DNA of 64,000 nucleotides from Marinobacter subterrani (lineage in GTDB: Bacteria > Pseudomonadota > Gammaproteobacteria > Pseudomonadales > Oleiphilaceae), in the NCBI RefSeq assembly GCF_001045555.1, contig NZ_LFBU01000001.1, positions 1,860,001 to 1,924,000 of the forward strand. Direction: 5' to 3'. The first letter of the stretch is position 1. Each line of letters opens with the position of its first letter. The notes below the pieces were generated by a model, which was not told the DNA's origin, made no database searches, and saw only the letters and a program-made list of their open reading frames with translations. The translations under genes and the position numbers were made by a program. Positions 51,680-60,766 of this stretch are shown in pieces.

Positions 51680-53398
51680 ATGTCTACCAATAAAAGCACT
51701 ATCACGCTCACCGGCCTGGCAAGGCGTTTCGTGGATGACGGCCTGCTGGATGAGGCCACGGCGAAAGATGCCTTCATTCAGGCTTCCCAGAACCGGATTC
51801 CGCTGATCACCTACCTCACTCAGAACCAGTTGGCGGACAGCTCAAAGCTCGCATTTTCCGCGGCCATGGAGTTCGGGGTGTCCGTGCTTGATCTGAGCAG
51901 TTTTCTGCCGGAAATGATGCCGGAGAAGATTGTTGACGAGAAGCTGATCCGCAAGCACAACGCCCTGCCGCTTTATAAACGGGGAAACCGCCTGTTCATT
52001 GCGGTTTCAGACCCCACCAATCTTCAGGCGCTGGATGAGATCAAGTTCAACACCGGGCTGAGTACCGATGCGGTTCTGGTTGACGACGCCAAGCTTCGGG
52101 AGGCCATCGACAAATACCTGGAATCCCACGACACCACCATGGGTGACCTGGACGATGCCGACCTGGAGGGCGTGGAAACCGAAGGCGGAGAACAGGACGA
52201 CGAGGGCGCGGTTACCGCCGCCAATGAAGTGGACGATGCGCCGATCGTTAAATATGTCAACAAGATGCTGCTGGATGCCATTCGCGGCGGGGCTTCGGAT
52301 ATTCATTTCGAGCCGTATGAAAAGGTGTACCGGGTAAGGTACCGCACCGACGGCATTCTGAAGGAGGTTTCCCGGCCCTCCATCAAACTGGCCCCGAAGA
52401 TTTCCGCCCGCGTGAAAATCATGGCCCAGCTCGATATTTCCGAGCGGCGAGTGCCCCAGGATGGCCGCATCAAGATGAAGCTGTCCAAAACCAAGGCGAT
52501 TGACTTCCGGGTGAACACCTTGCCTACGCTGTGGGGCGAAAAGATCGTGCTGCGGATTCTGGACCCGAGCCAGGCCAAGTTGGGCATTGACGTGCTTGGC
52601 TATGAGGAGGATCAGAAGAAGCTGTTCATGGATGCCCTCGCCCAGCCGCAAGGCATGATTCTGGTCACCGGCCCCACGGGCTCTGGTAAAACGGTGTCTC
52701 TCTATACCGGCCTGAACATTCTGAACACCCCGGGCATTAACATCTCCACGGCGGAAGACCCGGCGGAAATCAACCTGGAAGGTATCAACCAGGTAAACGT
52801 GAACACCCGGGTGGGCCTGGGATTTGCTGAAGCATTGCGCGCTTTCCTGCGGCAGGACCCGGACGTGATCATGGTGGGCGAGATCCGGGATCTGGAAACC
52901 GCCAACATTGCCATCAAGGCCGCGCAGACAGGCCACCTGGTGCTCTCCACCCTGCACACTAACAGCGCCGCAGAAACCCTCACGCGGATGATGAACATGG
53001 GGGTACCTTCGTTCAACATTGCCACCTCGGTGAGCCTGATCATTGCCCAGCGCCTTGGCCGGCGGCTGTGTAGTGCCTGCAAACAGCCCTTTGAGGTGCC
53101 AAATGAGGTTCTGGTAGAGGAAGGGTTCACACCGGAACAAATTGATACAGGCTTCACGTTGTACCGCCCCAAGGGCTGTGATAAATGCAATGGAGGATAT
53201 AAAGGCCGCGTCGGTATTTACGAGGTGGTCAAGATTACCGACGAGCTGGCGAACATGATTATGGAAGAGGCCAGTTCCATCAAAATTGCAAAACAGGCTC
53301 AGGCAGAAGGCTTCCGCACGCTGCGGCAATCCGCTCTTCGCAAAGTGATAGAGGGGGTTACCAGTCTTGAGGAAGCCAACCGCGTGACGAAGGATTAA
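51680..53398 (+). CDS. pilB: Type IV pilus extension ATPase PilB
   Basis: This 572-aa GspE/PilB ATPase powers pilus assembly from the inner face of the membrane. An N-terminal MshEN region spans about 1-150. Walker A is VTGPTGSGKTVSLY near residue 330, the Asp box and Walker B follow (IMVGEIRDLETANIA near 395), and His boxes lie between. The zinc-type tetracysteine is CSACKQPFEVP with GCDKCNGGYKGRVG near 460-510. It is followed by pilC with 2 bases between. Confidence 0.95.
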   Translation: MSTNKSTITLTGLARRFVDDGLLDEATAKDAFIQASQNRIPLITYLTQNQLADSSKLAFSAAMEFGVSVLDLSSFLPEMMPEKIVDEKLIRKHNALPLYKRGNRLFIAVSDPTNLQALDEIKFNTGLSTDAVLVDDAKLREAIDKYLESHDTTMGDLDDADLEGVETEGGEQDDEGAVTAANEVDDAPIVKYVNKMLLDAIRGGASDIHFEPYEKVYRVRYRTDGILKEVSRPSIKLAPKISARVKIMAQLDISERRVPQDGRIKMKLSKTKAIDFRVNTLPTLWGEKIVLRILDPSQAKLGIDVLGYEEDQKKLFMDALAQPQGMILVTGPTGSGKTVSLYTGLNILNTPGINISTAEDPAEINLEGINQVNVNTRVGLGFAEALRAFLRQDPDVIMVGEIRDLETANIAIKAAQTGHLVLSTLHTNSAAETLTRMMNMGVPSFNIATSVSLIIAQRLGRRLCSACKQPFEVPNEVLVEEGFTPEQIDTGFTLYRPKGCDKCNGGYKGRVGIYEVVKITDELANMIMEEASSIKIAKQAQAEGFRTLRQSALRKVIEGVTSLEEANRVTKD

Positions 53399-53400
53399 GC

Positions 53401-54621
53401 ATGGCAGAGAAAGCGCAGAAGCTGGAATCGTACGTTTGGGAAGGGAAAGACCGCAGGGGCAACAAATCCAAGGGTGAGCTGACCGGCTCGAACCTCGCGC
53501 TGGTGAAGGCACAGCTTCGCAAGCAGGGCATTATCCCGGACAAGGTGAAGAAGAAACCCAAGCCGCTGTTCGGTGGCAGCAAGAAGATTACGCCGTTTGA
53601 CATCGCCATGCTGACCCGCCAACTGGCGACCATGATGAAGGCGGGCGTACCTCTGGTGCAGAGTTTTGACATCGTTGCCGATGGCCTGGAGAACAGAGGG
53701 CTTCAGGAGCTGGTGATGAGTATCCGGAATGATATTTCTTCGGGTACCAGTTTTGCCGGGGCGCTTCGAAGGCATCCCAAGCACTTCGACAATCTGTACT
53801 GCAACCTGGTGGACTCGGGCGAGAAAGCCGGTGCCCTTGAGACGATGCTGGACAGGATCGCCACCTATCTTGAGAAAACCGAAATTCTCAAGAAGAAAGT
53901 CAAAAAAGCAATGACCTACCCCATTGCGGTTGTTGTTGTGGCGATTATTGTTACAGCCATTCTGCTGGTGAAAGTTGTGCCGCAGTTTGAGAGCCTGTTT
54001 CACGGCTTCGGGGCGGAATTACCGGTGTTTACCCAGATGGTCGTCAACTTGTCTGAGTGGATGCAGAAATGGTGGTTTGTGGTTCTTCTGGGAATCGTCG
54101 GTACCATCTTCCTGTTCAAGGAGGCCGTTCGCCGGTCCCAGAAGTTTTCGGATCTGGTTGATAAATACGTTTTGAAGCTACCGATAGTCGGCGAGATCCT
54201 CGACAAATCCGCCGTTGCCAAGTTTGGCCGGGTACTCTCGACCACCTTCGCGGCCGGTGTCCCTCTGGTAGATGCACTTGATTCCGTGGCTGGGGCCACC
54301 GGTAACGCGGTTTACCGGGATGCCATCGACCGCATCAAGAACGATGTTTCCAGCGGTACCCAGTTGCAGGCTTCCATGCGCCAGCAGGATGTCTTTCCGG
54401 TGATGGCGGTTCAACTGACGGCGATTGGTGAGGAATCCGGTAACCTGGATGAGATGCTTGCCAAGGTTGCCGAGCATTACGAAGGCGTGGTGGATGATAT
54501 GGTGGATAACCTCACCGCACTGATGGAGCCGATGATCATGGCGGTTCTGGGTGTGCTGGTGGGTGGCCTGATCATTGCCATGTATCTGCCGATCTTCCAG
54601 ATGGGTCAGGTTGTTGGTTAG
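53401..54621 (+). CDS. pilC: Type IV pilus platform protein PilC
   Basis: The 406-aa protein contains two GspF/PilC repeats, with ML-TRQLATMMKAGVPL near residue 63 and KFGRVLSTTFAAGVPLVDAL near 275, and three membrane segments (about 172-192, 222-240, 378-400). As inner-membrane platform it connects PilB to the pilin. It forms an operon with pilB. Confidence 0.94.
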   Translation: MAEKAQKLESYVWEGKDRRGNKSKGELTGSNLALVKAQLRKQGIIPDKVKKKPKPLFGGSKKITPFDIAMLTRQLATMMKAGVPLVQSFDIVADGLENRGLQELVMSIRNDISSGTSFAGALRRHPKHFDNLYCNLVDSGEKAGALETMLDRIATYLEKTEILKKKVKKAMTYPIAVVVVAIIVTAILLVKVVPQFESLFHGFGAELPVFTQMVVNLSEWMQKWWFVVLLGIVGTIFLFKEAVRRSQKFSDLVDKYVLKLPIVGEILDKSAVAKFGRVLSTTFAAGVPLVDALDSVAGATGNAVYRDAIDRIKNDVSSGTQLQASMRQQDVFPVMAVQLTAIGEESGNLDEMLAKVAEHYEGVVDDMVDNLTALMEPMIMAVLGVLVGGLIIAMYLPIFQMGQVVG

Positions 54622-54628
54622 TGACGTT

Positions 54629-54735
54629 GGGGTCAGATGAAAATGGGGTCAGATGAAGGCTTTCATCTGACCCCGGGTTCAAGCCCGCGTTCACAGTTTA
54701 AAAGTGGGGTCAGATGAAGACTTTCATCTGACCCC
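54629..54735. repeat. Composite GGGGTCAG repeat array, copy 4 (half unit plus two hairpins)
   Basis: A half-arm at 54629-54641, a complete hairpin at 54645-54674 and another at 54706-54735 share the arm GGGGTCAGATGAA. They are joined by a 31-base spacer beginning GGGTTCAAGC. The array fills the gap between pilC and pilD. The same layout is seen at 57461-57556. Confidence 0.9.
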
Positions 54736-54765
54736 GGGTTCGCTCGCCAGATTCCCGGATAATTG

Positions 54766-55641
54766 ATGCTCACTCTTGAAACTTTTCTTGCCACTCCCTG
54801 GCTTGTTTACCTCACCGTTACCCTCGTTTCCCTCTGCATCGGCAGCTTCCTGAACGTCGTGATTCTTCGTTTGCCGAAGATGATGCATCAGGACTGGCGT
54901 TGCCAGTGCGAGGAGTTTCTCGAGCTGCCGGAAAAACAGCGGAAACAGGAGGAGCGGATTACACTCTCGAAACCGGCTTCCACCTGCCCCGCCTGCGGCC
55001 ATGGCATTCGTGCATGGGAGAATATTCCGGTGGTGAGCTGGCTGTTGCTGCGGGGCAAGTGTGCTTCCTGCAAGGCGCCTATCTCACCCCGTTATCCGAT
55101 CATCGAGACGGCGACGGCCATTTTCTCGGTGGTGACGGTTGCGATTATCGGGCCCAACGAAGCCGCGCTTTGGGCGTTGTTGCTGGTCTGGGCTCTGGTT
55201 GCCCTTACCGTGATTGATTTCGACACCCAACTGCTGCCGGATAACATTACCCTGCCCCTGATGTGGCTGGGGCTGGTGTTGAATTATTTTGGTGTGCTGA
55301 CGGACTTTACCAGTGCCTTCTGGGGTGCGGTGGCGGGTTATCTTTCGCTCTGGTCGGTTTACTGGCTGTTCAAACTGGTGACTGGCAAGGAAGGCATGGG
55401 GCATGGGGACTTCAAGCTACTGGCCGCGCTGGGCGCCTGGTTGGGCTGGCAGTTGTTGCCGGCGGTGATTCTGCTGTCGTCGGTGGTTGGCGCGGTTGTC
55501 GGCATCAGCCTGATGGTGTTCAAGAAACATGGGCGGGAGGTGCCGATTCCGTTTGGGCCTTATCTGGCGACGGCCGGGTTGATTTGTTTGTGGTTTGGTC
55601 GCGAAATTCAGGCGTTCTGGTTTGGGTTTTTGGGGGTTTGA
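54766..55641 (+). CDS. pilD: Prepilin peptidase/N-methyltransferase PilD
   Basis: The 291-aa membrane protease cleaves prepilin leaders and methylates the new N-terminus. The cytosolic zinc cluster is CPACGHGI with GKCASCKAP near 78-105. The catalytic Asp pair lies in TVIDFDTQLLPD near 149 and GMGHGDFKLLAAL near 205 (GxGD). About eight membrane segments are present. The stop TGA overlaps the ATG used for coaE (TGATG). Confidence 0.95.
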   Translation: MLTLETFLATPWLVYLTVTLVSLCIGSFLNVVILRLPKMMHQDWRCQCEEFLELPEKQRKQEERITLSKPASTCPACGHGIRAWENIPVVSWLLLRGKCASCKAPISPRYPIIETATAIFSVVTVAIIGPNEAALWALLLVWALVALTVIDFDTQLLPDNITLPLMWLGLVLNYFGVLTDFTSAFWGAVAGYLSLWSVYWLFKLVTGKEGMGHGDFKLLAALGAWLGWQLLPAVILLSSVVGAVVGISLMVFKKHGREVPIPFGPYLATAGLICLWFGREIQAFWFGFLGV

Positions 55642-56363
55642 TGGTGGGGTCAGGTGAAAATGGTGCGGGTGAAAATGGGGTCAGAGCAAAAGCGCTTCGC
55701 GATTTTGGTCTGACCCCGTCGGGCCTAAGCATTGTTGGCCTGACCGGCGGAATTGGTTCCGGCAAATCGACTGTGGCCCGCCTTTTTGGCGGTCTCGGCG
55801 TGCACTGGGTGGATGCGGATGATGTGGCCCGGGAAGTGGTTGAGCCGGGGGCGCCTGCGCTGGCGCGGATTGCGGAGCATTTTGGGGAGGGGATTCTTAC
55901 TTCCGAGGGCGCTTTGGATCGGGGGCGGCTTCGGGGGATTGTTTTTGAGAATCCTGAGGAGCGGGCCTGGCTGGAGAGGCTTTTGCATCCGGTGATCCGG
56001 GAAGAACTGGCTCGGCAGCTTGAACAGCCCTCCTCTGCTGGCGCCTCTCCCGCGAGTGACGAGGGAGACAAGTATTCGCTGCCTTATGTAATTCTGGTAT
56101 CTCCCCTTCTGCTCGAAACCGACCAGCACCAACTGGTCGATCGCATTGTGGTTGTCGATGTGCCCACGGACGTCCAGATTGAGCGGACCATGGCCCGGGA
56201 CACCAACTCCCGGGAGCAGGTTGAGCGGATTATTGCAGCTCAGATGCCGAGAGAGCGGCGGCTGGAGCGTGCGGACGCTATAATTGATAATAACCGCCCA
56301 ATGGATGAGGTGGTGAGCCAGGTGCGGGAGCTACATGAGCAATTTTTGGTGGACTTTGGCTGA
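55641..56363 (+). CDS. coaE: Dephospho-CoA kinase with N-terminal extension translated from a repeat
   Basis: This 240-aa kinase phosphorylates dephospho-CoA, the last CoA biosynthesis step. The P-loop is LTGGIGSGKSTV near residue 33, with DADDVAREV near 56, YVILVSPLLLET-like LVSPLLLET near 150 and RADAIIDNN-like ADAIIDNNRPMDEV near 212. In known CoaE proteins IVGLTGGIG is close to residue 1. Here about 29 residues precede it, mostly encoded by a hairpin repeat. I chose the ATG at 55641 because it overlaps the pilD stop; no other ATG, and only poor alternatives, lie between. A non-AUG start nearer the P-loop cannot be excluded. Confidence 0.88.
   Translation: MVGSGENGAGENGVRAKALRDFGLTPSGLSIVGLTGGIGSGKSTVARLFGGLGVHWVDADDVAREVVEPGAPALARIAEHFGEGILTSEGALDRGRLRGIVFENPEERAWLERLLHPVIREELARQLEQPSSAGASPASDEGDKYSLPYVILVSPLLLETDQHQLVDRIVVVDVPTDVQIERTMARDTNSREQVERIIAAQMPRERRLERADAIIDNNRPMDEVVSQVRELHEQFLVDFG
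55646..55717. repeat. GGGGTCAG repeat, copy 5, inside the coaE reading frame
   Basis: A half-arm GGGGTCAGGTGAAAAT (55646) precedes a full hairpin at 55677-55717 whose arms are GGGGTCAGA and TCTGACCCC, with an internal stem AAAAGCG/CGCGATTTT. It encodes residues 2-26 of the CoaE frame. Confidence 0.88.
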
Positions 56364-57450
56364 CTGTTCGTCTCGCTGCCGGCTTGCCGGTTTTGCCGCC
56401 GCGCTTACCCTGATGTTCCCTTCTCCAGGCTACAGCATCGAGCCGGAAGCGGAGGTTCCGCAGCCGTCTGTGGCCGAGTTGCTCTCGCCTGAGCGGCTTC
56501 CCATCGGGTTTTATACCTTTGAGCCGGCTGAGTACTGGGCGCAGCCCCGGGATTCCTACTGGCTGAAATTCAGCAACTGGGTTCTGCGCCAGGAGCGCAT
56601 CCAGGGGCCGAGGGTGCAATCGCTTGGCCAGTGGGCGGATCGCACGCTCTCCGGCACTGAGCAGAGCCTTCCCAACAATGAAAGCTATCTGCGGATCGGC
56701 TTTGCCACCGAATCCGAGTATGGCAATCTGGCGCAGTTTGAGCCGGAAGCGCGGTTCCGGCTGGATATTCCGACGACCAAGAAGAAACTTCGACTGGTAA
56801 TTGAGAGCGAAAGCGAGGATCTGATTCCACTGGCAGAGCGCCAACGCAACCGGCAACTGATCGAAACCCAACGGTCTGATACCCAGGCCACCGGTGCATT
56901 TCGCTACCTCACCCAGATCGGCGACGCGATCAATTTCTCCAATGACCTGGGTGTACGCCTTCGGCTTCCCCCGGACGCATTCTGGCGGGCGACGGCAGGG
57001 AAACGCTGGCGCCTGGATGAAGACTGGGTTCTGAACGCGCAACAGCGCTTCTACTATTTCCACCAGGATGGCTGGGGCGAGCGCACCTGGATCGGCGTTG
57101 GCCGGGCGGTGGGGAACGGCTGGCATTTCAGTTCGTCATCCGAGCTGGAGTGGGTGCACAATGACCGCAAATTCGTGGCCGCACAGATTTTCAGCCTGCG
57201 CAAGCGTACCAATAACCGCCTGATCATTGCGCCCCGGCTAGGGGTGCTCGGCGAAAGCCAACCAAACTGGCGCACCACCTCGGCGTTTGCAGACCTGACC
57301 TTTCGCTACCGGCTGCACAGCAACTGGCTGTATGCGGAGCTGATTCCGGCCCTGGAATTCCCGAGAGAGGAGGATTTCAGGGACCAGGCTTCGGTGGTTT
57401 TCCGGATTGAGATGTTCTTCTCGGGCATGATTGAAGAGGATCGTCTGTAA
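56335..57450 (+). CDS. Exported protein of unknown function
   Basis: The 371-aa protein has a signal-like segment (hydrophobic from about residue 17 to 33, ending SPGYS-IE) and a mature part rich in aromatic and alternating residues, as in beta-barrel or beta-sandwich outer-membrane proteins (YLRIGFATESEYGN near 120, FRLDIPTTKKKLRLVIES near 140). It ends FFSGMIEEDRL. Its start overlaps coaE by 29 bases. I do not recognise the family, but DUF-type outer-membrane proteins with this look exist. Confidence 0.65.
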   Translation: MSNFWWTLADCSSRCRLAGFAAALTLMFPSPGYSIEPEAEVPQPSVAELLSPERLPIGFYTFEPAEYWAQPRDSYWLKFSNWVLRQERIQGPRVQSLGQWADRTLSGTEQSLPNNESYLRIGFATESEYGNLAQFEPEARFRLDIPTTKKKLRLVIESESEDLIPLAERQRNRQLIETQRSDTQATGAFRYLTQIGDAINFSNDLGVRLRLPPDAFWRATAGKRWRLDEDWVLNAQQRFYYFHQDGWGERTWIGVGRAVGNGWHFSSSSELEWVHNDRKFVAAQIFSLRKRTNNRLIIAPRLGVLGESQPNWRTTSAFADLTFRYRLHSNWLYAELIPALEFPREEDFRDQASVVFRIEMFFSGMIEEDRL

Positions 57451-57460
57451 CTCTGAGGGC

Positions 57461-57556
57461 GGGGTCAGATGTGAAGGTGGGGTCAGATGAAAGCGTTCAT
57501 CTGACCCCGTGTTCAAGCGTTAAATTGGGGTCAGATGAAGGCTTTCATCTGACCCC
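57461..57556. repeat. Composite GGGGTCAG repeat array, copy 6 (half unit plus two hairpins)
   Basis: A half-arm at 57461, a complete hairpin at 57479-57508 and another at 57527-57556 are separated by an 18-base spacer starting GTGTTCAAGC. It has the same order as the array at 54629-54735. It lies between two genes on the plus strand and ends 23 bases before trmO. Confidence 0.9.
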
Positions 57557-57579
57557 AGATGTTCCGTTCCGGAGATCAG

Positions 57580-58323
57580 ATGTCCCGACACCCATCAAAA
57601 CCTGCTGCTGAAGCGCTGACACTGACGCCGATTGCCATCACCCGCTCCTGCTTCCGGGACAAGTTCGGTGTGCCGCGGCAGCCTGGGCTGACCCGCCATG
57701 CCAGGGCGGATCTGGTTATCCAGCCGCCGTTTGACCGGGAAGATGCCTTCCGGGGCCTGGAGACCGCCAGCCATCTCTGGTTGACCTTCCAGTTCCACGA
57801 GGCGGTGCGCGCTGAATGGCGGCCGGTGGTGCGCCCTCCCCGCCTGGGCGGTAACCGCAAGATGGGCGTATTTGCCAGCCGGTCGCCCTTCCGGCCCAAC
57901 AGCCTGGGCCTGTCAGTGGTTCGCAATGAGGGGTTGGCCCGAATTGATGGCAGGCTGGTGCTGCGCATCCGCGATCATGACTTGATCGAGGGCACGCCGG
58001 TTCTGGATATCAAACCTTACCTGCCGTTTGCCGATTCGGTGCCTGAGGCCACCCTGGGCTGGGCTGATTCGCCGCCCACGGAAAGACTGGAGGTTGTGTT
58101 TCTGCCGGAAGCGGAGCAGCAGATCCGCCAGCTTGCACCGGAACGTTACCCGGAACTGCGCCCGCTGATTGAAGACGTGGTGGCTTACGACCCTCGCCCG
58201 TCGTTTCGCCGCGGGCGGGAGGAAGATCGCATATACGGCGCCCACCTGTACGACCTGAACGTGCGCTTCCGGTTTGTGAGTGATCATTCACCGAAACGTG
58301 TCGAAGTGCTAACGGTCTGTTAA
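57580..58323 (+). CDS. trmO: tRNA m6t6A37 methyltransferase TrmO (TsaA)
   Basis: The 247-aa protein methylates the N6-threonylcarbamoyl group of A37 in ANN-decoding tRNAs, using S-adenosylmethionine. Landmarks are IAITRSCFRDKFGVPRQPG near residue 17, HLWLTFQFHE near 62, RPPRLGGN...GVFASRSPFRPN near 85-105 (family RxPxxxxxxGxFATRSPxRPN) and IRDHDLIEGTPVLDIKPY near 127. The ATG at 57580 has GGAG 6 bases before it; an ATG at 57559 lies just outside the repeat. Confidence 0.92.
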   Translation: MSRHPSKPAAEALTLTPIAITRSCFRDKFGVPRQPGLTRHARADLVIQPPFDREDAFRGLETASHLWLTFQFHEAVRAEWRPVVRPPRLGGNRKMGVFASRSPFRPNSLGLSVVRNEGLARIDGRLVLRIRDHDLIEGTPVLDIKPYLPFADSVPEATLGWADSPPTERLEVVFLPEAEQQIRQLAPERYPELRPLIEDVVAYDPRPSFRRGREEDRIYGAHLYDLNVRFRFVSDHSPKRVEVLTVC

Positions 58324-58366
58324 ACTCATTTTGATGATTTTGTAGTCGACACAGGGAATTTGTGCC

Positions 58367-60718
58367 TTGCCTTCAACGCGGTTGTTCAAACGATTGGGAA
58401 TCCGGCCACTGGCGGCAAGGCTGCTCGTCTACGTACTGCTGTTCAGCCTGCTGTTATCACTGGTGGCTACCGGCGTTCAGATGATCGGCGAGTTCGAACG
58501 CCGGAAAGCAGACTTGCTGAGTACCCAGACCCGGGCCGCGGAGCTGGTTTCCGGCACCATGAGCAATAACATCTGGCTGATGAATTTCAGCGAGGTAGCC
58601 AACAGTCTGGACGATATGAAGGCCGTTCCTGCTGTCCAATACGCCCGTGTAATCACCAGCACCGGTGAGGAATTCAGTACCGGCACCTATCCCGCAGGCC
58701 GCGTAATTTCCCAGAGCTTTCCCCTGGTTTTTGATCGCTCCATCAACCGCAACCCCGAAAAGGTAGGCACGCTGACGCTTACCTCCTCCATCGATCAGAT
58801 TTACGCAGAGCTGCGCAACCGGGCCCTGCTAAACCTGTTGTTCCAGTCTATCGTGGTGATGCTGGGCACCCTCGGGTTATTGGTGATCGTACGCCTGACC
58901 CTGTCCCGGCATCTGGAAGCCATGGCCGACTACGCCGCCCGGCTGAACCTGGATGCCCTGGTAGACCCGCTCAAACTGAAACGCAAGCCCCGGAAAACGC
59001 CGGACGAACTCTCAGAACTGGAGCAGGCCCTGAACAAGATGCGCCTGCAGATTCTGGAAGACACCCGCTCCCTGCGCCAGACCACGATCCAGTCCCAGGG
59101 CGAGCGGGACCAGGCAGTGCGGGCCAATCACGCCAAGAACCAGTTTCTGGCCAATGTCAGCCACGAACTGCGCATTCCCCTGCAGTCCGTGCTGGGTTAT
59201 GCCAACCTGCTGACAGACACGCCCCTGGATCAGGAACAGAGCGAGTATGTCCAGACGCTGTTGAGTGCCTCGGAGAGCCTTTCCGCCATCATCAACGACC
59301 TGCTGGATATTTCGAGTATGGAAGCCGGCAAGCTGGTGCTGGATAACATTCCGTTTGATCTGCGGGAAACCCTGAACGACCTGGTACACATGCTCGGCTC
59401 CCGGGCCCGGGAAAAAAGCCTGGCACTGGAGCTGCGCATAGACGAGAACCTGCCCTGGGCCCTGAAGGGCGACCCGGTGAGGATCCGCCAGATCCTGCTT
59501 AACCTCACCTCCAATGCCATAAAGTTCACCGATTCCGGCCACGTACTGATCAGTATTGAAGTTCTGGGCCGTCGGGACGACAGGGCCCGGCTTCGTCTGG
59601 CGGTGGAGGATACCGGCGTCGGCATCAACCCGGAAGATGTGCCCCTGGTGTACGAGCCTTACGTGCAACTGGGCCAGCAGTTTCAGCGCCAGCTTCCCGG
59701 TGCGGGCCTGGGCCTCACCATCTGCCGGCAACTGGTGAACCTGATGGATGGCTCACTGGAGCTGGAGAGCCGCCCGGGCGAAGGCTCCACCTTCTGGATG
59801 GAACTGACCCTGCCGGTTGCACCGGAGAACGCCACCCGGGTCAGGCCGGACACCCGCATGGTCAAGAACCGCCGGATTCTGGTGGTGGACTCCTACGAAC
59901 TCTCCCGCAAGATCACCCTGGAAATGCTGTCGCGCCACGAGGTGCATATCGAGGCGGTAAAGTCCGCTGGTGAGGCACTGACATCCCTGCGTACCGCGTT
60001 CGATGGTCAAGAGCCGTTCGACGCCATTATTCTCGACGGCTTTGTGCCGGATATGGACAGCGACCTGTTGTGCCGGCAGATTCGTAGCAATCCGCTGTGG
60101 GCGGATATGCGCCTGCTGATTCTCTCGTCCAACCCGCAGCGGGGCGATGCCGAGCATTTCCGGCAGGCCGGGGCCGATGCCTTTCTCAGCAAATCCCTCC
60201 GGGAATCCTGCCTGCCCCCCATCCTGAATCAGTTATTTGCCGACACTGCGCGGCATGAACGGCGTTTCCTGACCCGTTTCTCGCTGCAGGCGACCACTGA
60301 CTCGGCCCGGCGGCGCGAGTTAACCTGCGGTCGCATGAAGGTACTTCTGGTGGAGGACAACCCGGTAAACCGCACCCTCACCCGACGGCTTCTGGAGAAA
60401 CTGGGGTGTGATGTGATGACCGCCAATGATGGTGAGGCCGCCACCAGCCTGTGGCAATGGCACCCCTTCGACCTGATATTCATGGATTGTGTCATGCCCA
60501 GGGTAGACGGCTTTGAGGCCACCCGCCGGCTCCGGGAGTGGGAACAGACCCAGAACCAGGAACGTATTCCGGTCATCGCCCTGACCGCAAGCGCCATGGA
60601 AGAAGATGAAGAACGCTGCCGCCGCTGCGGCATGGATTTATTCGTTGCCAAGCCTGTCAATATTGAAATGCTACGGGCAGTACTGGAACAATACTGCAAA
60701 GCGTCCGCCGCCTCCTGA
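58367..60718 (+). CDS. Hybrid sensor histidine kinase with two receiver domains
   Basis: This 783-aa protein has two membrane segments (about 16-36 and 157-177) around a periplasmic loop. The phosphoacceptor H266 lies in NVSHELRIPLQS, followed by the ATPase domain (N box LLNLTSNAIKF near 373, DTGVGI near 420, GAGLGLTIC near 457). The first receiver (about 495-610) lacks one of the acidic pair (VVDSYE instead of VVDDxx) but keeps Asp and Lys. The second (about 655-775) is canonical, with VLLVEDNPVN and FMDCVMP. No Hpt domain is present. TTG with AGGGA upstream is the start. No cognate regulator is adjacent. Confidence 0.9.
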   Translation: MPSTRLFKRLGIRPLAARLLVYVLLFSLLLSLVATGVQMIGEFERRKADLLSTQTRAAELVSGTMSNNIWLMNFSEVANSLDDMKAVPAVQYARVITSTGEEFSTGTYPAGRVISQSFPLVFDRSINRNPEKVGTLTLTSSIDQIYAELRNRALLNLLFQSIVVMLGTLGLLVIVRLTLSRHLEAMADYAARLNLDALVDPLKLKRKPRKTPDELSELEQALNKMRLQILEDTRSLRQTTIQSQGERDQAVRANHAKNQFLANVSHELRIPLQSVLGYANLLTDTPLDQEQSEYVQTLLSASESLSAIINDLLDISSMEAGKLVLDNIPFDLRETLNDLVHMLGSRAREKSLALELRIDENLPWALKGDPVRIRQILLNLTSNAIKFTDSGHVLISIEVLGRRDDRARLRLAVEDTGVGINPEDVPLVYEPYVQLGQQFQRQLPGAGLGLTICRQLVNLMDGSLELESRPGEGSTFWMELTLPVAPENATRVRPDTRMVKNRRILVVDSYELSRKITLEMLSRHEVHIEAVKSAGEALTSLRTAFDGQEPFDAIILDGFVPDMDSDLLCRQIRSNPLWADMRLLILSSNPQRGDAEHFRQAGADAFLSKSLRESCLPPILNQLFADTARHERRFLTRFSLQATTDSARRRELTCGRMKVLLVEDNPVNRTLTRRLLEKLGCDVMTANDGEAATSLWQWHPFDLIFMDCVMPRVDGFEATRRLREWEQTQNQERIPVIALTASAMEEDEERCRRCGMDLFVAKPVNIEMLRAVLEQYCKASAAS

Positions 60719-60766
60719 ATCCCGGAGCGGGGACACCCAGTTACGTTTCGATAACCCAAGGCAGCC

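Noticed and set aside
52007..53512. A 501-codon minus-strand frame
   Set aside because: It is entirely antisense to pilB and lacks a ribosome site or family features.
47039..57556. A CRISPR array made by the GGGGTCAG repeats
   Set aside because: The spacing is irregular, the units are self-complementary and lie between unrelated genes, and no cas genes are present.
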